From positions 596,501 to 660,500 of the forward strand of contig JAJOZX010000483.1 of assembly GCA_023014485.1 (NCBI GenBank): 64,000 nt of DNA. Direction: 5' to 3'. Positions within the stretch are counted from its first letter, which is position 1. The number at the start of each line of letters is the position of its first letter. Origin of the DNA: Bathynomus jamesi (lineage: Eukaryota > Arthropoda > Malacostraca > Isopoda > Cirolanidae). Positions 54,008 to 64,000 of the stretch are shown here, piece after piece. The notes beneath the pieces were generated by a model. It searched no databases. It saw only the letters and a list, made by a program, of their open reading frames with translations, and was not told where the DNA came from. A program made the translations under genes and the position numbers.

Positions 54008-54711
54008 ACAAGGTGAACCACTTGAAAGTAGCCCAGCAATTTGCTCCGTGTTGTTTCCTGTTGGATGCTTTCTTTCGCCATAGTTGCGATACTAAAAGAC
54101 TAAAAGATTCGCGTAACAATGTCAGTAGAAGCTATTTCCAACATCTAAGGCAGGGCCGGCCAAGTTGTTTTGTCAGCGGGCCACTTTATAAAAAATCAAA
54201 AGTCAAGCGGGCCACCTTAATATTTTATCATTATCATTAAAATATCACAATTAATAATTGCAAATAACCGTTTATCAAAGTAAATTTATACTAAACTTTT
54301 GCCAAATACAAAAGCTTAAAAATTACAAATAAAACTTACTTCTGAATACAATGTTCCGTGTGGTAAAGCGATCGACAAGAAACAACGTTGAGGTGGTAGC
54401 AAAGTCAAAGATTCTGAAGGGTAGGGAAATATTGGCGTCTAAAACAAACAGTATATATCACTGATTGTGCGTATAATAAGTATTTTTTATTTATTTTTTA
54501 TTTAATTTTTTATTTATTTTAATTTTTTTATAGAATTAATATATTTTTTTATTTATTATTTCTGAGGCGGGCAACCTCCAAAAGTCAAACGGGCAACTTT
54601 TGGCCCGCGGGCATGGGGTTGGCCGGCCCTGATCTAAGGGAACATATTATTTCTTATTCAATTTTTTGAAAATAAAAACTTGCCGGGCCACTTTCAAGCG
54701 CCTTATCTTGT
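54008..54711. mobile_element. TIR element in unit 3 with nested hAT MITE
   Basis: ACAAGGTGAACCACTTGAAA at 54008 pairs with the complement of CACTTTCAAGCGCCTTATC at 54711. Unit 1 (about 14010-14040) lacks it. It is non-coding once the inner hAT copy is removed. No target duplication was identified. Confidence 0.6.
54151..54631. mobile_element. hAT MITE with ATCTAAGG target duplication
   Basis: CAGGGCCGGCCAAGTTG at 54151 is mirrored by GGTTGGCCGGCCCTG ending at 54631. ATCTAAGG flanks both sides (54143-54150, 54632-54639). There is no coding capacity. Confidence 0.93.
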
Positions 54712-55061
54712 GGCAGTAGTTAGGTGATGGTGGTAGTGGTGGGGGTGCTGTGTTCTGCTCCAATTTTCCTCATGTATTAACTGGTGACAGAGAGGCTCCC
54801 TTTATGAGTAATAAAGCTGATTTTGTTGAAGCTAAGGATAAATTAATGGAATTTGATAATACAGTAATATTAGTATATTTTATTTGAATATTTCTAACAG
54901 GAGAAATTTTTCAGTTCAATGTTTTTTGTGTTAGCCCCTGAAAATGATATTAACCCAGCCAAAGACTGTTCCAAGCCAGTCTGGGAGATTAAGAGGGGCA
55001 GTGACAAGCCCGCTGTACATAATGTATTTTACCTCCTTTTTCACCACGAATTTTAAGTCTA

Positions 55062-55238
55062 ATAATAATAATAATAACAATAATAATAATAACAATAATA
55101 ATAATAACAATAATAATAATAATAATAATAACAATAATAATAACAATAATAATAATAATAATAACAATAATAACAATAACAATAATAACAATAACAATAA
55201 TAATAATAACAATAATAATAATAATAACAATAATAATC
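55062..55238. repeat. (AAT/AAC)n array at the 5' edge of a LINE
   Basis: About 177 bp of AAT and AAC triplets run directly into LINE coding sequence at about 55239. Poly-Asn, poly-Leu and poly-Ile frames across it are artefacts. Confidence 0.92.
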
Positions 55239-56668
55239 CCAGACATTTGAAAGATTTGGAAGACGTTATCGTAGGCCCCTTAACGAAGATTTTTAATCAG
55301 TCACTCGAAACGGGGATTATTCCTGAAGACTTCAAATTAGCTAACGTCACGCCTATTTTTAAAAAAGGCGACCGCGCAGTAGCTAGCAATTATAGGCCCA
55401 TTAGCTTAACGTCAATTGTCGGTAAACGTTTTTGGAATCCGTAGTTAGGGATCGTGTCATCGATCACTTAGAAAGTAGAGATTTGATTAATAGTAGTCAG
55501 CATGGGTTTCGACGCCATAGGTCTTGTTTAACTAATTTGTTAGAATTTTATAACGAAATAGTGCGCGAATACGATAGGCATAGAGCGGCTGACGTTATTT
55601 ATTTAGATTTTAAAAAGGCGTTCGATACAGTTCCGCATAGGAGACTAATTGCGAAGGTCAAAGCGCACGGTATACGCGGTCAGGTAGCTAACTGGTTAGA
55701 AGAATGGCTTCGTGCTAGGAGACAGAGGGTCGTAGTTAATGGTAGTGAATCGGTGTGGTTAGATGTAGGTAGCGGTGTCCCACAGGGTTCAGTGTTAGGC
55801 CCATTGCTATTCGTAATTTACATTAATGACATAGATGTAGGATTGACTAGTAACGTGTCAAAATTCGCGGACGATACTAAAATAGGCGGTAAGGTTGTTA
55901 ACGAGGACGATAGTAATAGGCTCCAAGACGATGTAAATAGGATTATGGAGTGGACAGATAAGTGGCAGATGCAATTTAACGTAGATAAATGTAAAGTTTT
56001 GCATATAGGTTCTCGCAACAATAATTACACCTACACGATGGATGATAGGGAGTTAGCGAGCGTTGACGAGGAAGTAGATTTAGGCGTACGCGTAGCTAAG
56101 GATTTAAAGGTTAGGAACCAGTGCCTGGAGTATTGCGCAAAAGCTAATAGGATGTTAGGCTTCATAGCGCGTAATTTCGAATTTAAATCGAAGGATATTA
56201 TATTGCCCCTTTACAAGTCCCTAGTCAGGCCTCATTTAGAATATGCCGTTCAGTTTTGGTGCCCGTATTTGCGTGAGGATATTGATAGGTTAGAAAGGGT
56301 TCAGCGTCGTGCCACAAAACTAATTCCGTCATTGCGCAACAAGCCTTATGAAGATAGATTAAAGAGTTAGACTTGTATTCACTCGAAACTCAGAGATTAA
56401 GGGGGAGCTTATTGAAGTTTTCAAAATCGTTAATAATATCGATAACGTAAAGTTTGACAAATTGTTCACTTTCGATAATAGTAATACTCGCAATAACGGA
56501 TTTAAGTTGCGTGGCAGACGTTTCATTACTAATATCACTAAAAACTTCTTTACGTTTAAAGTAATTAATAAATGGAATTATCTTCCCGCGTCAGTCGTTC
56601 ATTCTACCAGCGTTAATATGTTTAAGAACCGTCTTGACAGACATTTTAAAAGTATTAACGTTGTTTAA
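55239..56668 (+). pseudogene. 5'-truncated LINE reverse transcriptase
   Basis: The sequence encodes most of a non-LTR retrotransposon reverse transcriptase. Motifs in order are LANVTPIFKKGDRAVASN with NYRPISLTS, HGFRRHRSCLTNLLEF, VIYLDFKKAFDTVPH, SGVPQGSVLGPLLFVIYIND, KFADDTKIGG with the catalytic FADD, WQMQFNVDKCKVLHIG and the thumb region LYKSLVRPHLEYAVQFW. The tail continues at 56462-56668 (FITNITKNFFTFKVINKWN, NMFKNRLDRHF). Frames shift near 55430, 56360 and 56395. The endonuclease is missing. The type is common in aquatic arthropods and vertebrates (CR1/L2-like). A 3' untranslated region of about 0.55 kb leads to a second AAT/AAC array. Confidence 0.9.
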
Positions 56669-57239
56669 AATAAAAAAACAAAGTTAGCAACAAGAGCTCT
56701 GGTGGTGGTGGTCGAGGATGAGTCTGTTGACGATTAATGCCAGCTTGTGACATGCCAGCGTGTGATGCCAGCAATAAAAAAAAAAAATTAGACTAACATG
56801 AACGTAGATGTATCTCGTAGCGTAAACTAACCCACTTTTTGTTTAACTTTACCTACTTTTTTTTTTCTTATCCTGTCTTTACTTTGCATGTCTGTAACTC
56901 TCTTTTCTTGCATGTTTGTAGTTTGCATGGTATGAGAGTGAGTTAAGACTGTGTTTGCATGGTTTATAAGCGTTCTTATTTTACTTCTTTTCATCTTTCA
57001 CTCCTCTCCTATTTTCTCCGACTATTTTTCTGACTTGTCGGCAGTGGCCGGCGGATGATGATGGTGAGCCTTTTTTCTCTTTTTCTGAATGAATGTTAAC
57101 CCACGAGTGATAGGTGTTCCTCCTTACTTAACCCCTTATTCTCTTCTCTTCTCTTAACCCCCTACTCTTTCCTTTCTCTCGGGCTAACCTTAGAGTGGAT
57201 CTTAGGGTCTTTGTTAGCCTTAGTTTCTGTAGATCTGTA

Positions 57240-57248
57240 GATAATAAC

Positions 57249-57283
<35 letters not shown>

Positions 57284-57319
57284 AATAATAATAATAATAA
57301 CAATAATAATAATAATAAC

Positions 57320-57360
<41 letters not shown>

Positions 57361-57572
57361 TAACAATAATAATAATAATAACAATAATAACAATAAATAA
57401 TAATGATATACAATAATAATAATAATAATAATAAATAATAATAATAACAACAATAATAACATAATAATAATAATAACAATAATAATAATAACAATAATAA
57501 ATAAATAATAATAATAACAATAATAACAATAATAACAATAATAACAATAACAATAATAATAATAATAATACC

Positions 57573-57606
<34 letters not shown>

Positions 57607-58000
57607 CGTAATAATAAATAATAATAACAACAGTAATAATAATAACAATAATAATATAATAATAATAACAGTAGTAATAATAACAATAATAATTATAATA
57701 ATAAATACAATAATAACAATAACAATAATAACAATAATAATAATAACAATAACAATAATAACAATAATAATAACAATAATAATAACAATAATAATAATAA
57801 TAATAATATAATAATAATAATACAATAACAGTAATAACAATAACAGTAATAACAATAACAGTAATAACAATAACAATAATAATAATAACAATAATAATTA
57901 TAACAATAATAATTATAACAATAACAATAATAATAACAATAACATAAGAATAAGAATAATAAGAATAACAATAATAACAATAGTAATAATAATAATAAAA
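57240..58000. repeat. Long imperfect (AAT/AAC)n array at the 3' edge of the LINE
   Basis: About 760 bp consist almost only of AAT and AAC triplets with a few phase breaks. It follows TGTAGATCTGTAGATAATAA, the probable LINE 3' end. Unit 1 at the same place (about 14935) has neither LINE nor array. Confidence 0.92.
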
Positions 58001-58171
58001 TCGTTGCAGAATGAGAAATCTCACTGATTTTCATACTTGAAGGTTGACGTCTCTGCTTTTAGAGGGGACTTATTTTTCCAGGTTGGTTCGTTACCAACCG
58101 TTTTAGTGTCCTCAGGCGGACGGAGGATATAAAATGCAACAACCGGACTTTATATTGGGTTTAATATTTCA

Positions 58172-58469
58172 GGTCCAATTTCGGTCGGAAAACATAGCCT
58201 TTCTGGCTGCTCCACAGAGCTATGTGAAAGATTTCAACTCCGATTATTCCAGGTTACAAATTAGTTTCATGAGGAATTCGTACGGTGAGGACTTAAGTAT
58301 TTATCACAAACAAACATTTGTTGTTTATCTTACTAATAACCTTAAGCCCATATTACACGGCCATTTCTTACCGTTTTTCATCGCTGAATCGTGTCCTACT
58401 TGCGGAGGCATAGGAACGCATTCAAAAGTGGGTAGGCGAGGGGTAACTTCCGAATGTACCACAAAATAG
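58172..58469 (+). CDS. Uncharacterised possible exon
   Basis: A pyrimidine-rich TTTAATATTTCAG ends at about 58171. The frame that follows is open to 58469: VQFRSENIAFLAAPQSYVKD, YSRLQISFMRNSYGED, YHKQTFVVYLTNNLKPIL and ESCPTCGGIG. The sister units contain related DNA (about 15045-15110 and 37745-37810), but there the reading is stopped within RNSY. I cannot assign a family. It may be a decaying exon of an unknown gene or a chance frame in a duplicated spacer. Confidence 0.28.
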
Positions 58470-59279
58470 AATATGAATAGACCATAGAATATTTCTGAAT
58501 AGGGTATTTACTTATGTTCTGGTAAGTCAGAGATAATAGGCATATTGAAAAAGAAAAAAAAACGAGTGACCAGTGTTGCCAGGCGATGCAGATCGACTGT
58601 CTGTAGAAATTTAGCAAACTTTTCTGAAAATCTTGCTAAATTACCTTATACTTGTATATGCTGAACTAGCTATTACCATAATATGAATTATGCAATAATT
58701 AATTACAGTAACTACATTATTTTAAGTTAAATTGAATTTAATTTTAGAGCTGAAAAGTGGGTGGGCCAATGCCACTCCGGTTCCCCCTATTCCTACGCCC
58801 TTGCCCACTTGAAACCGAGTGAAAGGGTTTACACAATGGACAACAATGGGATTTGGAATTCAGCTACAAAATTTCAAACTCCGATTGCCACCGACTAATA
58901 GGCAAACGGCAATAAAAGGCCAAATGATATACGTTTTACTCGACTGAATCATATATTTGAAACGCAATTTCTTGAAATTAAGTTAAAGCAAGTTAAAATT
59001 ATTCTAGGATCTTTATGCAGACTACCCACTTTGTAGTGACTTTTAGCAACATCTTGAATAATGTTGGACATGATAAATTGAATGTGACCGTGACTCTAAC
59101 ATTCATTTATTGATTAAATCTACTGATTTACAAAGATTAAAATTTCCCGCCATTGTAATGTTTTTTTTTAATATATTGATTTGTATTTAATAATATGATT
59201 TCCATTTACTTATAAATATATATACACTTTACTTACAAATATACCTACTTACTTACTTATATATATATATACACACACC
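58470..59279. other. Right end of unit 3, no gene seen
   Basis: AT-rich spacer, homologous at about 58920-59160 to 17210-17370 plus 19150-19190 of unit 1. Short TA tracts at 59214-59270 adjoin the LINE 3' end. Confidence 0.5.
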
Positions 59280-62026
59280 TCGTTAACCTCGTTGATGTTC
59301 CGTGTGTTGGTCTCTCTTCACACGAAGGTCAAGCTGGTGGCCCGCCTCTAGGCCTAGCTTGGTGGAGGAGCGAGTTGCTTTCTTGCGCGCTCCACCTCAC
59401 ATAGCCAGGTACACCCGGCTCATCTGGTATCGTCCTGAGCTAGGCATCTAGCCTTCTCTTGAAGACTTCAACTTTGATCCCTGTAACGTTTCTGAAGTCT
59501 TTTGGAAGCTGGTTAAAAAGTCTTGGCCCCCTGACAACCAAAGCTATTTTCCTTCAATGTTGACGAGGTCCCTTGTCGGGCCTTTAATTTGGGAACACTA
59601 CACATTCTGCCTTTCCTATTTTCCAGCGTTGTTTGAATGGTAATTAGGTTTAGTTTTAGGTTTGGTACCAGTTTTTCGATCATTTTCCATATGCAGATTA
59701 TGGTGTACCTCCCTCTTCTTTCCAGGGAGTACAGATTTAGTTTACGTAGTCTTTCCCAGTAGTTGAGTTCTTTGCAACTATCAATCTTGGCTGTGAAGTG
59801 TCTCTGCGTTTCTTCCAGTCTATTAATTTCTCCCTTTTTAGATGGGGACGTCAAAACTGAGCAGTATTCAATTTTTGGTATGAGCAGTTTTCTCAGCAGG
59901 AGAATTAGTACTGTCTTGTCCCTCCTTTTGAACGTTCTTAGTATCTGTCCCGCGACCCCTTTTGCTTTGTTTATTGCTATCTGATTTTGTGTCTCGAATT
60001 TGGCATCAATGGTCATTATTACCCCCAAGTCGACCGCTTTCGTGCTTTTCTAAATTTCCTGTCTATCTGGAGCATAATATGCAGTCTAAGTTCTCATTTC
60101 TACCATATCTCAAGAGCTGAAATTTCTCGGTGTTAAATGTCATATTGTTGTCTTCTGACCATGTGCATATTTTGTTCGTGTCCCTCTGCAAGGCCTCCAC
60201 TTCATTTGCATCGCTGATTTTTCTGCTGATCTTTGTATCGTCCGCAAAGAATGTTACTATACTGTTGCTGCTTACTCCACTGTCTATGTCTGTTAGCATG
60301 ATAATGAACAGGAGTGGGGCCAGCACTGTACATTGTGGTATTGAGCTGCGTACTTCTGATTCTGATGATGATACACCTTGAATTTTGACGACCTGTAGAC
60401 GTTCTCTGAGGAAGTTGTAGATCCATTTTCCCACTTTGCCTGTTATTCCCATATGTTTCATTTTATGTGCTATTATACCATGCTCGCATTTGTCGAAAAC
60501 TTTAGCAAAATCCGTGTATATGACATCATAGTTTTCATTGCCTTCAAGTGCATCTCAGATTTTATAATGCTCTATAAGTTGTGATAGGCATGATCTTCCT
60601 GATCGGAATCCGTGGTGATTTTCATTGAATCTTTCCAGTGTCTCCAAGAAGTCATAGATTTTCTCTCTGACTATTCTTTCAAATATTTTGGTGAGGTGGG
60701 ACGTCAAAGACACTGGTCTATAGTTCTTTGCATGAGATCTATCCCCTCCTTATATATAGGGACAATGTTTGCTCTTTTCAAGATGCTCGGTATTTCTCCA
60801 GTGTCTAGGAATCTTCCCCACATCCAGTGGGTGTAGCTATTTCATTTTTACAGTTTTTAATTAATAGTGCGTTCCATTTGTCCGGACGTGCAGCTGAATA
60901 TGATTTCATTTGCCCTATAGCTCTCGCTACATCATCTGGGGTAAAATCAAAGTCTGTTATACATTCTCCTTGCAATCTTTCTTCGAAGAATGCACCTATG
61001 TCAGGTATCGCTTTGTCACCTTTTGGGGTACTGAAGAACAATTCATAATGGGCTCTCAATGTTTCAGATATTTCTTTTAGATCGTCTGTTAGTTCATTAT
61101 TTCCTTTCTTTAAGGGCCCAGTAGCGCGCGTTTTTGTTTTCCTTTTCGTATAGCTGTAGATCTCTGTATGGTCCTTTATCAGAGTTTGTATTTCCGTATC
61201 GATACTCTCCAGTTTTTCTTGTATTACTTCCCGAGCATTGTTGTCTCCGCAATTAGCTAACTTCGTCGCTACTCTCTTTCTTTTGTGGAATATTCTTCTG
61301 TTTTGCCTCTCTAGCCAGTTCCTCTTTCCTTTTGGTTGTGCTTTCCGAGCATAGTTTTCTAAAATTCTCAGCGTCTTTTCTTCCAAGGTTGTTAGCAGTT
61401 CCTCAGTTGTTTTATTCTCTAAAACTGTTTTCCACTCTATTTGGGCCATGTGTGATCTGATTTCTTCCCAATTTATGGTCTTGAAGATTAAGTTAAAAGC
61501 CCCATATTTGCTTCTTCTTTCCGTATGTGTATTGTCTTTTAATGTTATCGCCATATTTGTTGCTAATTCGATTATGTTGTGGTCTGAGATAATAGTTGGG
61601 GTTATTTTTATATCGGCAATCAAGTTTGTGTTATTCGTGAATACCAGATCTAGGCAGTTATTTTTCCTGGTATTTTCTGTTATCTCCTGTGTCAGCCATC
61701 AGCATTTTTGCTTGCTCCTGGTCCTCTCTTGTGCCCCCCTTATCTTGCTGTATAAATATATTTCTACCCACCTTTTTGTATTTTATAAATGGGAAATTAA
61801 AATTGCCGCAGAGTATTATATTAGGGGATGGAGAGTTTACGGACTTTATAATGGTTCAGATATCGTTAATGACATCCGAAAATTTTTCATTTGAAGAGTT
61901 TGGAGGTCTATAGATGACTATCAGTACCACGTTGTTTCTCTATTTTCACTGCAAGGGTTTCCACGAAGCTGCTGGATTTACTTATTACCGTCTCTGTCAT
62001 ATGCCTCTCATGTATATAAATATCAC
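59280..62026 (-). pseudogene. LINE with endonuclease and reverse transcriptase remnants
   Basis: Reading the minus strand from about 62026: endonuclease remnants (VVLIVIYRPPNSSNEKFSD, NIILCGNFNFPF), NCLDLVFTNNTNLIADI and ITPTIISDHNIIELA with the catalytic SDH, then a long linker to RT with ARPDKWNALLIKNCKNEI. A gap with stops follows, then WIYNFLRERLQVVKIQG, VLAPLLFIIMLTDIDSG and TFFADDTKISRKI (catalytic ADD). The tail runs through EYCSVLTSPSKKGEINRLE to about 59513. Frames change several times (breaks near 60805, 60461 and 60063). The last 230 bp is 3' untranslated, ending in CA/TA repeats. The 5' end is cut inside the endonuclease by unrelated DNA at 62027. Confidence 0.87.
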
Positions 62027-62735
62027 ATCCATAGGCGTATGGGACGGCACTTTACTGGGGGGCAGAAAAAATTTGCCCTAAAAATTTTCAGGGTGCCCTG
62101 ATTTCCGCATAAGCACTATGTGTAGCATAAAATAACACAAAGGTTAGAGTATGAGTAACGTATATTAAAGCCTTTTTGATATAAAAAACATTACAATTTA
62201 CAAAAATGAGAAAATTTTGCTACATTTCTAAATGACGAGCAAAAGTACGGCATTACAGTTGATATAGAATTCAGTAAGTCCTCAACTTACGTTTTAATTA
62301 CACTGTACAACAGTGAAAAAAAACGGAAATGAGATCGTCATTTTTATGGCTAATTATATGCGTAGATTGCGAAAATAACACTCATTTATTTGTATCACCC
62401 ACCGATTTTATGAAAATGACCCTATTTCATTGTATCATTTTGAGAACCACTGATTCTCTGAACGCATCTTTTACATTTTGTTCAGTCATGCATATGCTGT
62501 GGTGGTGGTGTTCGGCTCTGTGTTTCCACTTTGATTTTATGAAAAATTTATTTCATTAATCATTTAAAACAAAATTGTCAGCCATATTTTATCATAAATC
62601 GGTGCTATAAATGAGTATTATTGAATAACAGCTATCAAATTATGTATATTTCATCGACAACGTCTATACTGTGTGAAATTGCAAATTGATCTATCATTTT
62701 CTTATTTCACAGGTTTTTATTGATGTCATGCTACA
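62027..62735. other. Spacer starting with a hAT-like terminus
   Basis: CATAGGCGTATGGGACGGCA, beginning near 62030, resembles a hAT inverted terminus and marks where the LINE stops. I found no matching right end. The rest is AT-rich with no supported gene. A TTTCTTATTTCACAG at about 62698-62712 may be a 3' splice site of the next gene. Confidence 0.35.
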
Positions 62736-64000
62736 ATGCCTAGAGAGTGCAAAAATTCGCCAGACAGTTTTTGTTATATTTGTGGGACATTAACGTTAAA
62801 ACAGTATAAAAGGAAGTTGACTTCTCATGTGAAAAAGCTTTATGAATTATACTTCGCATGCAAAGTTGGTGATCAGGACAAGCGCTGGGCGCCTCATATC
62901 TGCTGTGTGAGATGTACAAGCTCGTTATCTGCATAGTTCAAAGGCACCGGTCCTGGTCTGGGATTCGGTGTCCCAATGGTATAGAGAGAGCCGCTGGACC
63001 ATTCAACTGATTGCTATTTCTGCTTAACGAACATCACAGGTTTGAATCTTTTATTTTTTCTGAATATACCTCAAATTTGGCGTTTTTAGCACATTTTAGC
63101 ATATCCTGCTCTGCATAATGTATTACACAATTATGCTATCTTAAGTAGTCAACAATGTCTATTGTCTCACATTACAGGTTGCAACAGAAAAAGGAAAACG
63201 GCTATAGTCTACCCAAATCTTCGTTCTGCTATGCGTCCTGTGGAACATTCTACAGATATACCCATCCCTCGTCCTCCAGCTGAAATGCCGACCGATAACA
63301 CACTCTGACAAATCGGAATCAACGGCGAATGCTATGAAGCTCAAGTCGAGTCCAAGAAAGAACAACATCTCATCACGCAGCCTGAACTCAATGATTTGGT
63401 CCGTGATTATTTAATACTTACCAAGCAACAAAGTGAACTGCTGGCCTCACGTCTACAAGAGTGGAATCTGCTGGCGGAAGACGTACGAATTACAGCATTC
63501 CGAAAGCGCTCCTTGGTTTTGCAGGAATATTTCACAATGAAGAACAATCTTTGTTATTGCATTGATATATATGGTCTGTTCGATGCTCTGGGTTTATGCT
63601 ATGAACCGAATCAGTGGAGATTGTTCATTGATGCATCGCTGTACAGTGTTAAGGGTGTACTGCTACACAATGGGAACACAATGCCTTCTGTTCCGATCGC
63701 TCATTCAGTCGTCTTGAGAGAAACGTATGACAATGTTGCTTTTATTCTGGACTGTATAAAATACAGTGAACATGAATGGCTTATCTGCGCAGATTTGAAG
63801 GTTGTGGCTGTTCTCAATGGATTGCAAACTGGCTATACGAAATACATGTGTTTCCTATGCAAGTGGGATAGCCGAGCAAGGTCTGAACACTACACACGCT
63901 CAGTATGGCCGCCGCGAGACAATTCCTCACCTGGATCTCACAATGTTATTCACGAACCACTAGTACGAAAGGAAAAGGTTATCTTGCCGCCACTTCACAT
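62736..64000 (+). pseudogene. Broken gene of a repetitive arthropod family with an N-terminal Cys-rich domain (partial)
   Basis: Exon 1 (62736-63039) reads MPRECKNSPDSFCYICG, LYFACKVGDQDKRWAPHIC, CVRC, then GFGVPMV and DCYFCLTNIT, a zinc-finger-like Cys/His arrangement. A 138-bp GT-AG intron is followed by exon 2, open to the window edge apart from one TGA at 63306. Exon 2 has YPNLRSAMRPV, ELNDLVRDYLILTKQQSELL, WRLFIDASLYSVKGVLLHNG, ADLKVVAVLNGLQTGYTKY and MCFLCKWDSR. From memory this layout belongs to a multi-copy family of uncharacterised arthropod proteins, probably of transposon origin; I cannot verify that. In-frame TAGs at two expected Trp codons (62934, 62985) and the TGA indicate decay. 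Confidence 0.72.
63040..63177 (+). other. Intron of the right-edge gene
   Basis: The exon ends AACATCACAG at 63039, the intron starts GTTTGAATC and ends TCTCACATTACAG at 63177. Removal joins CLTNITG to CNRKRKTAIVYPN in frame. Confidence 0.65.

Larger units (their letters stand above)
39691..59165. repeat. Tandem segmental duplication, unit 3
   Basis: This unit contains gene 3 and homologous flanks. It begins directly at the unit 2 border (ACTTTTAATACTTAATAAAT) and ends near AATTTCCCGCCATTG at about 59150, matching the right border of units 1 and 2. It is enlarged by coding repeat expansion and by a LINE between triplet arrays. Confidence 0.82.

Noticed and set aside
54931..58034. Poly-Asn, poly-Leu, poly-Ile/Tyr open frames of up to 298 codons
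   Set aside because: These are translations of AAT/AAC microsatellites with no other content.

Overview
The window looks like an arthropod nuclear genome. It carries three large secreted proteins with a Rebers-Riddiford (RR, chitin-binding type 4) cuticle domain, and it is AT-rich, microsatellite-rich and full of decayed DNA transposons and non-LTR retrotransposons. The Asp-rich tracts in the cuticle proteins would suit a calcifying crustacean, possibly a decapod, but the sequence alone does not settle the taxon.

The backbone is a tandem array of three paralogous segments: unit 1 (about 3041-19422), unit 2 (about 29503-39690) and unit 3 (about 39691-59165). Each has the order 3' flank, one giant single-exon cuticle-protein reading frame on the minus strand, then 5' flank. 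Gene 1 (6999-12569) encodes 1856 aa. Gene 2 (32842-35529) encodes 895 aa. Gene 3 (41590-52636) is about 3680 codons if five clustered one-base deletions are allowed for. All three share a signal peptide, an Asp-rich N-terminal module, one RR domain and a low-complexity C-terminal half built of 34-35-residue GFGIPLP-type repeats. Gene 1 ends in two short Cys modules; gene 2 keeps one and gene 3 has none. In all three the ATG directly follows a conserved 3' splice site, so a further upstream exon is expected; I could not locate it.

The three copies are related closely enough for each to serve as the empty site for mobile elements in the others. This defines a LINE with a nested hAT (3203-5243), a hAT MITE (5433-5838), a mariner MITE (14175-14742), a Merlin element (35734-36863), a fold-back element (40517-40716), a TTAA-targeting MITE (41047-41301) and a LINE between AAT/AAC repeats (55062-58000).

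Units 1 and 2 are separated by a 10-kb nest (19423-29500) bounded by about 95-bp inverted repeats and TA. Inside are a Tc1-like element with an apparent intron at the catalytic Asp, a pogo-like remnant, several hAT copies, a Merlin fragment, a 5S-rRNA-derived sequence and four palindromes that share one core. The left edge (1-3040) is a cluster of Tc1/mariner elements in TA repeats. The right edge (59280-64000) holds a minus-strand LINE and a broken plus-strand gene of a repetitive arthropod family that runs off the window.

Apart from the three cuticle genes, almost everything with coding potential is mobile-element debris. The possible undescribed system here is the giant, repeat-expanding RR/poly-Asp/GIPLP cuticle-protein family.
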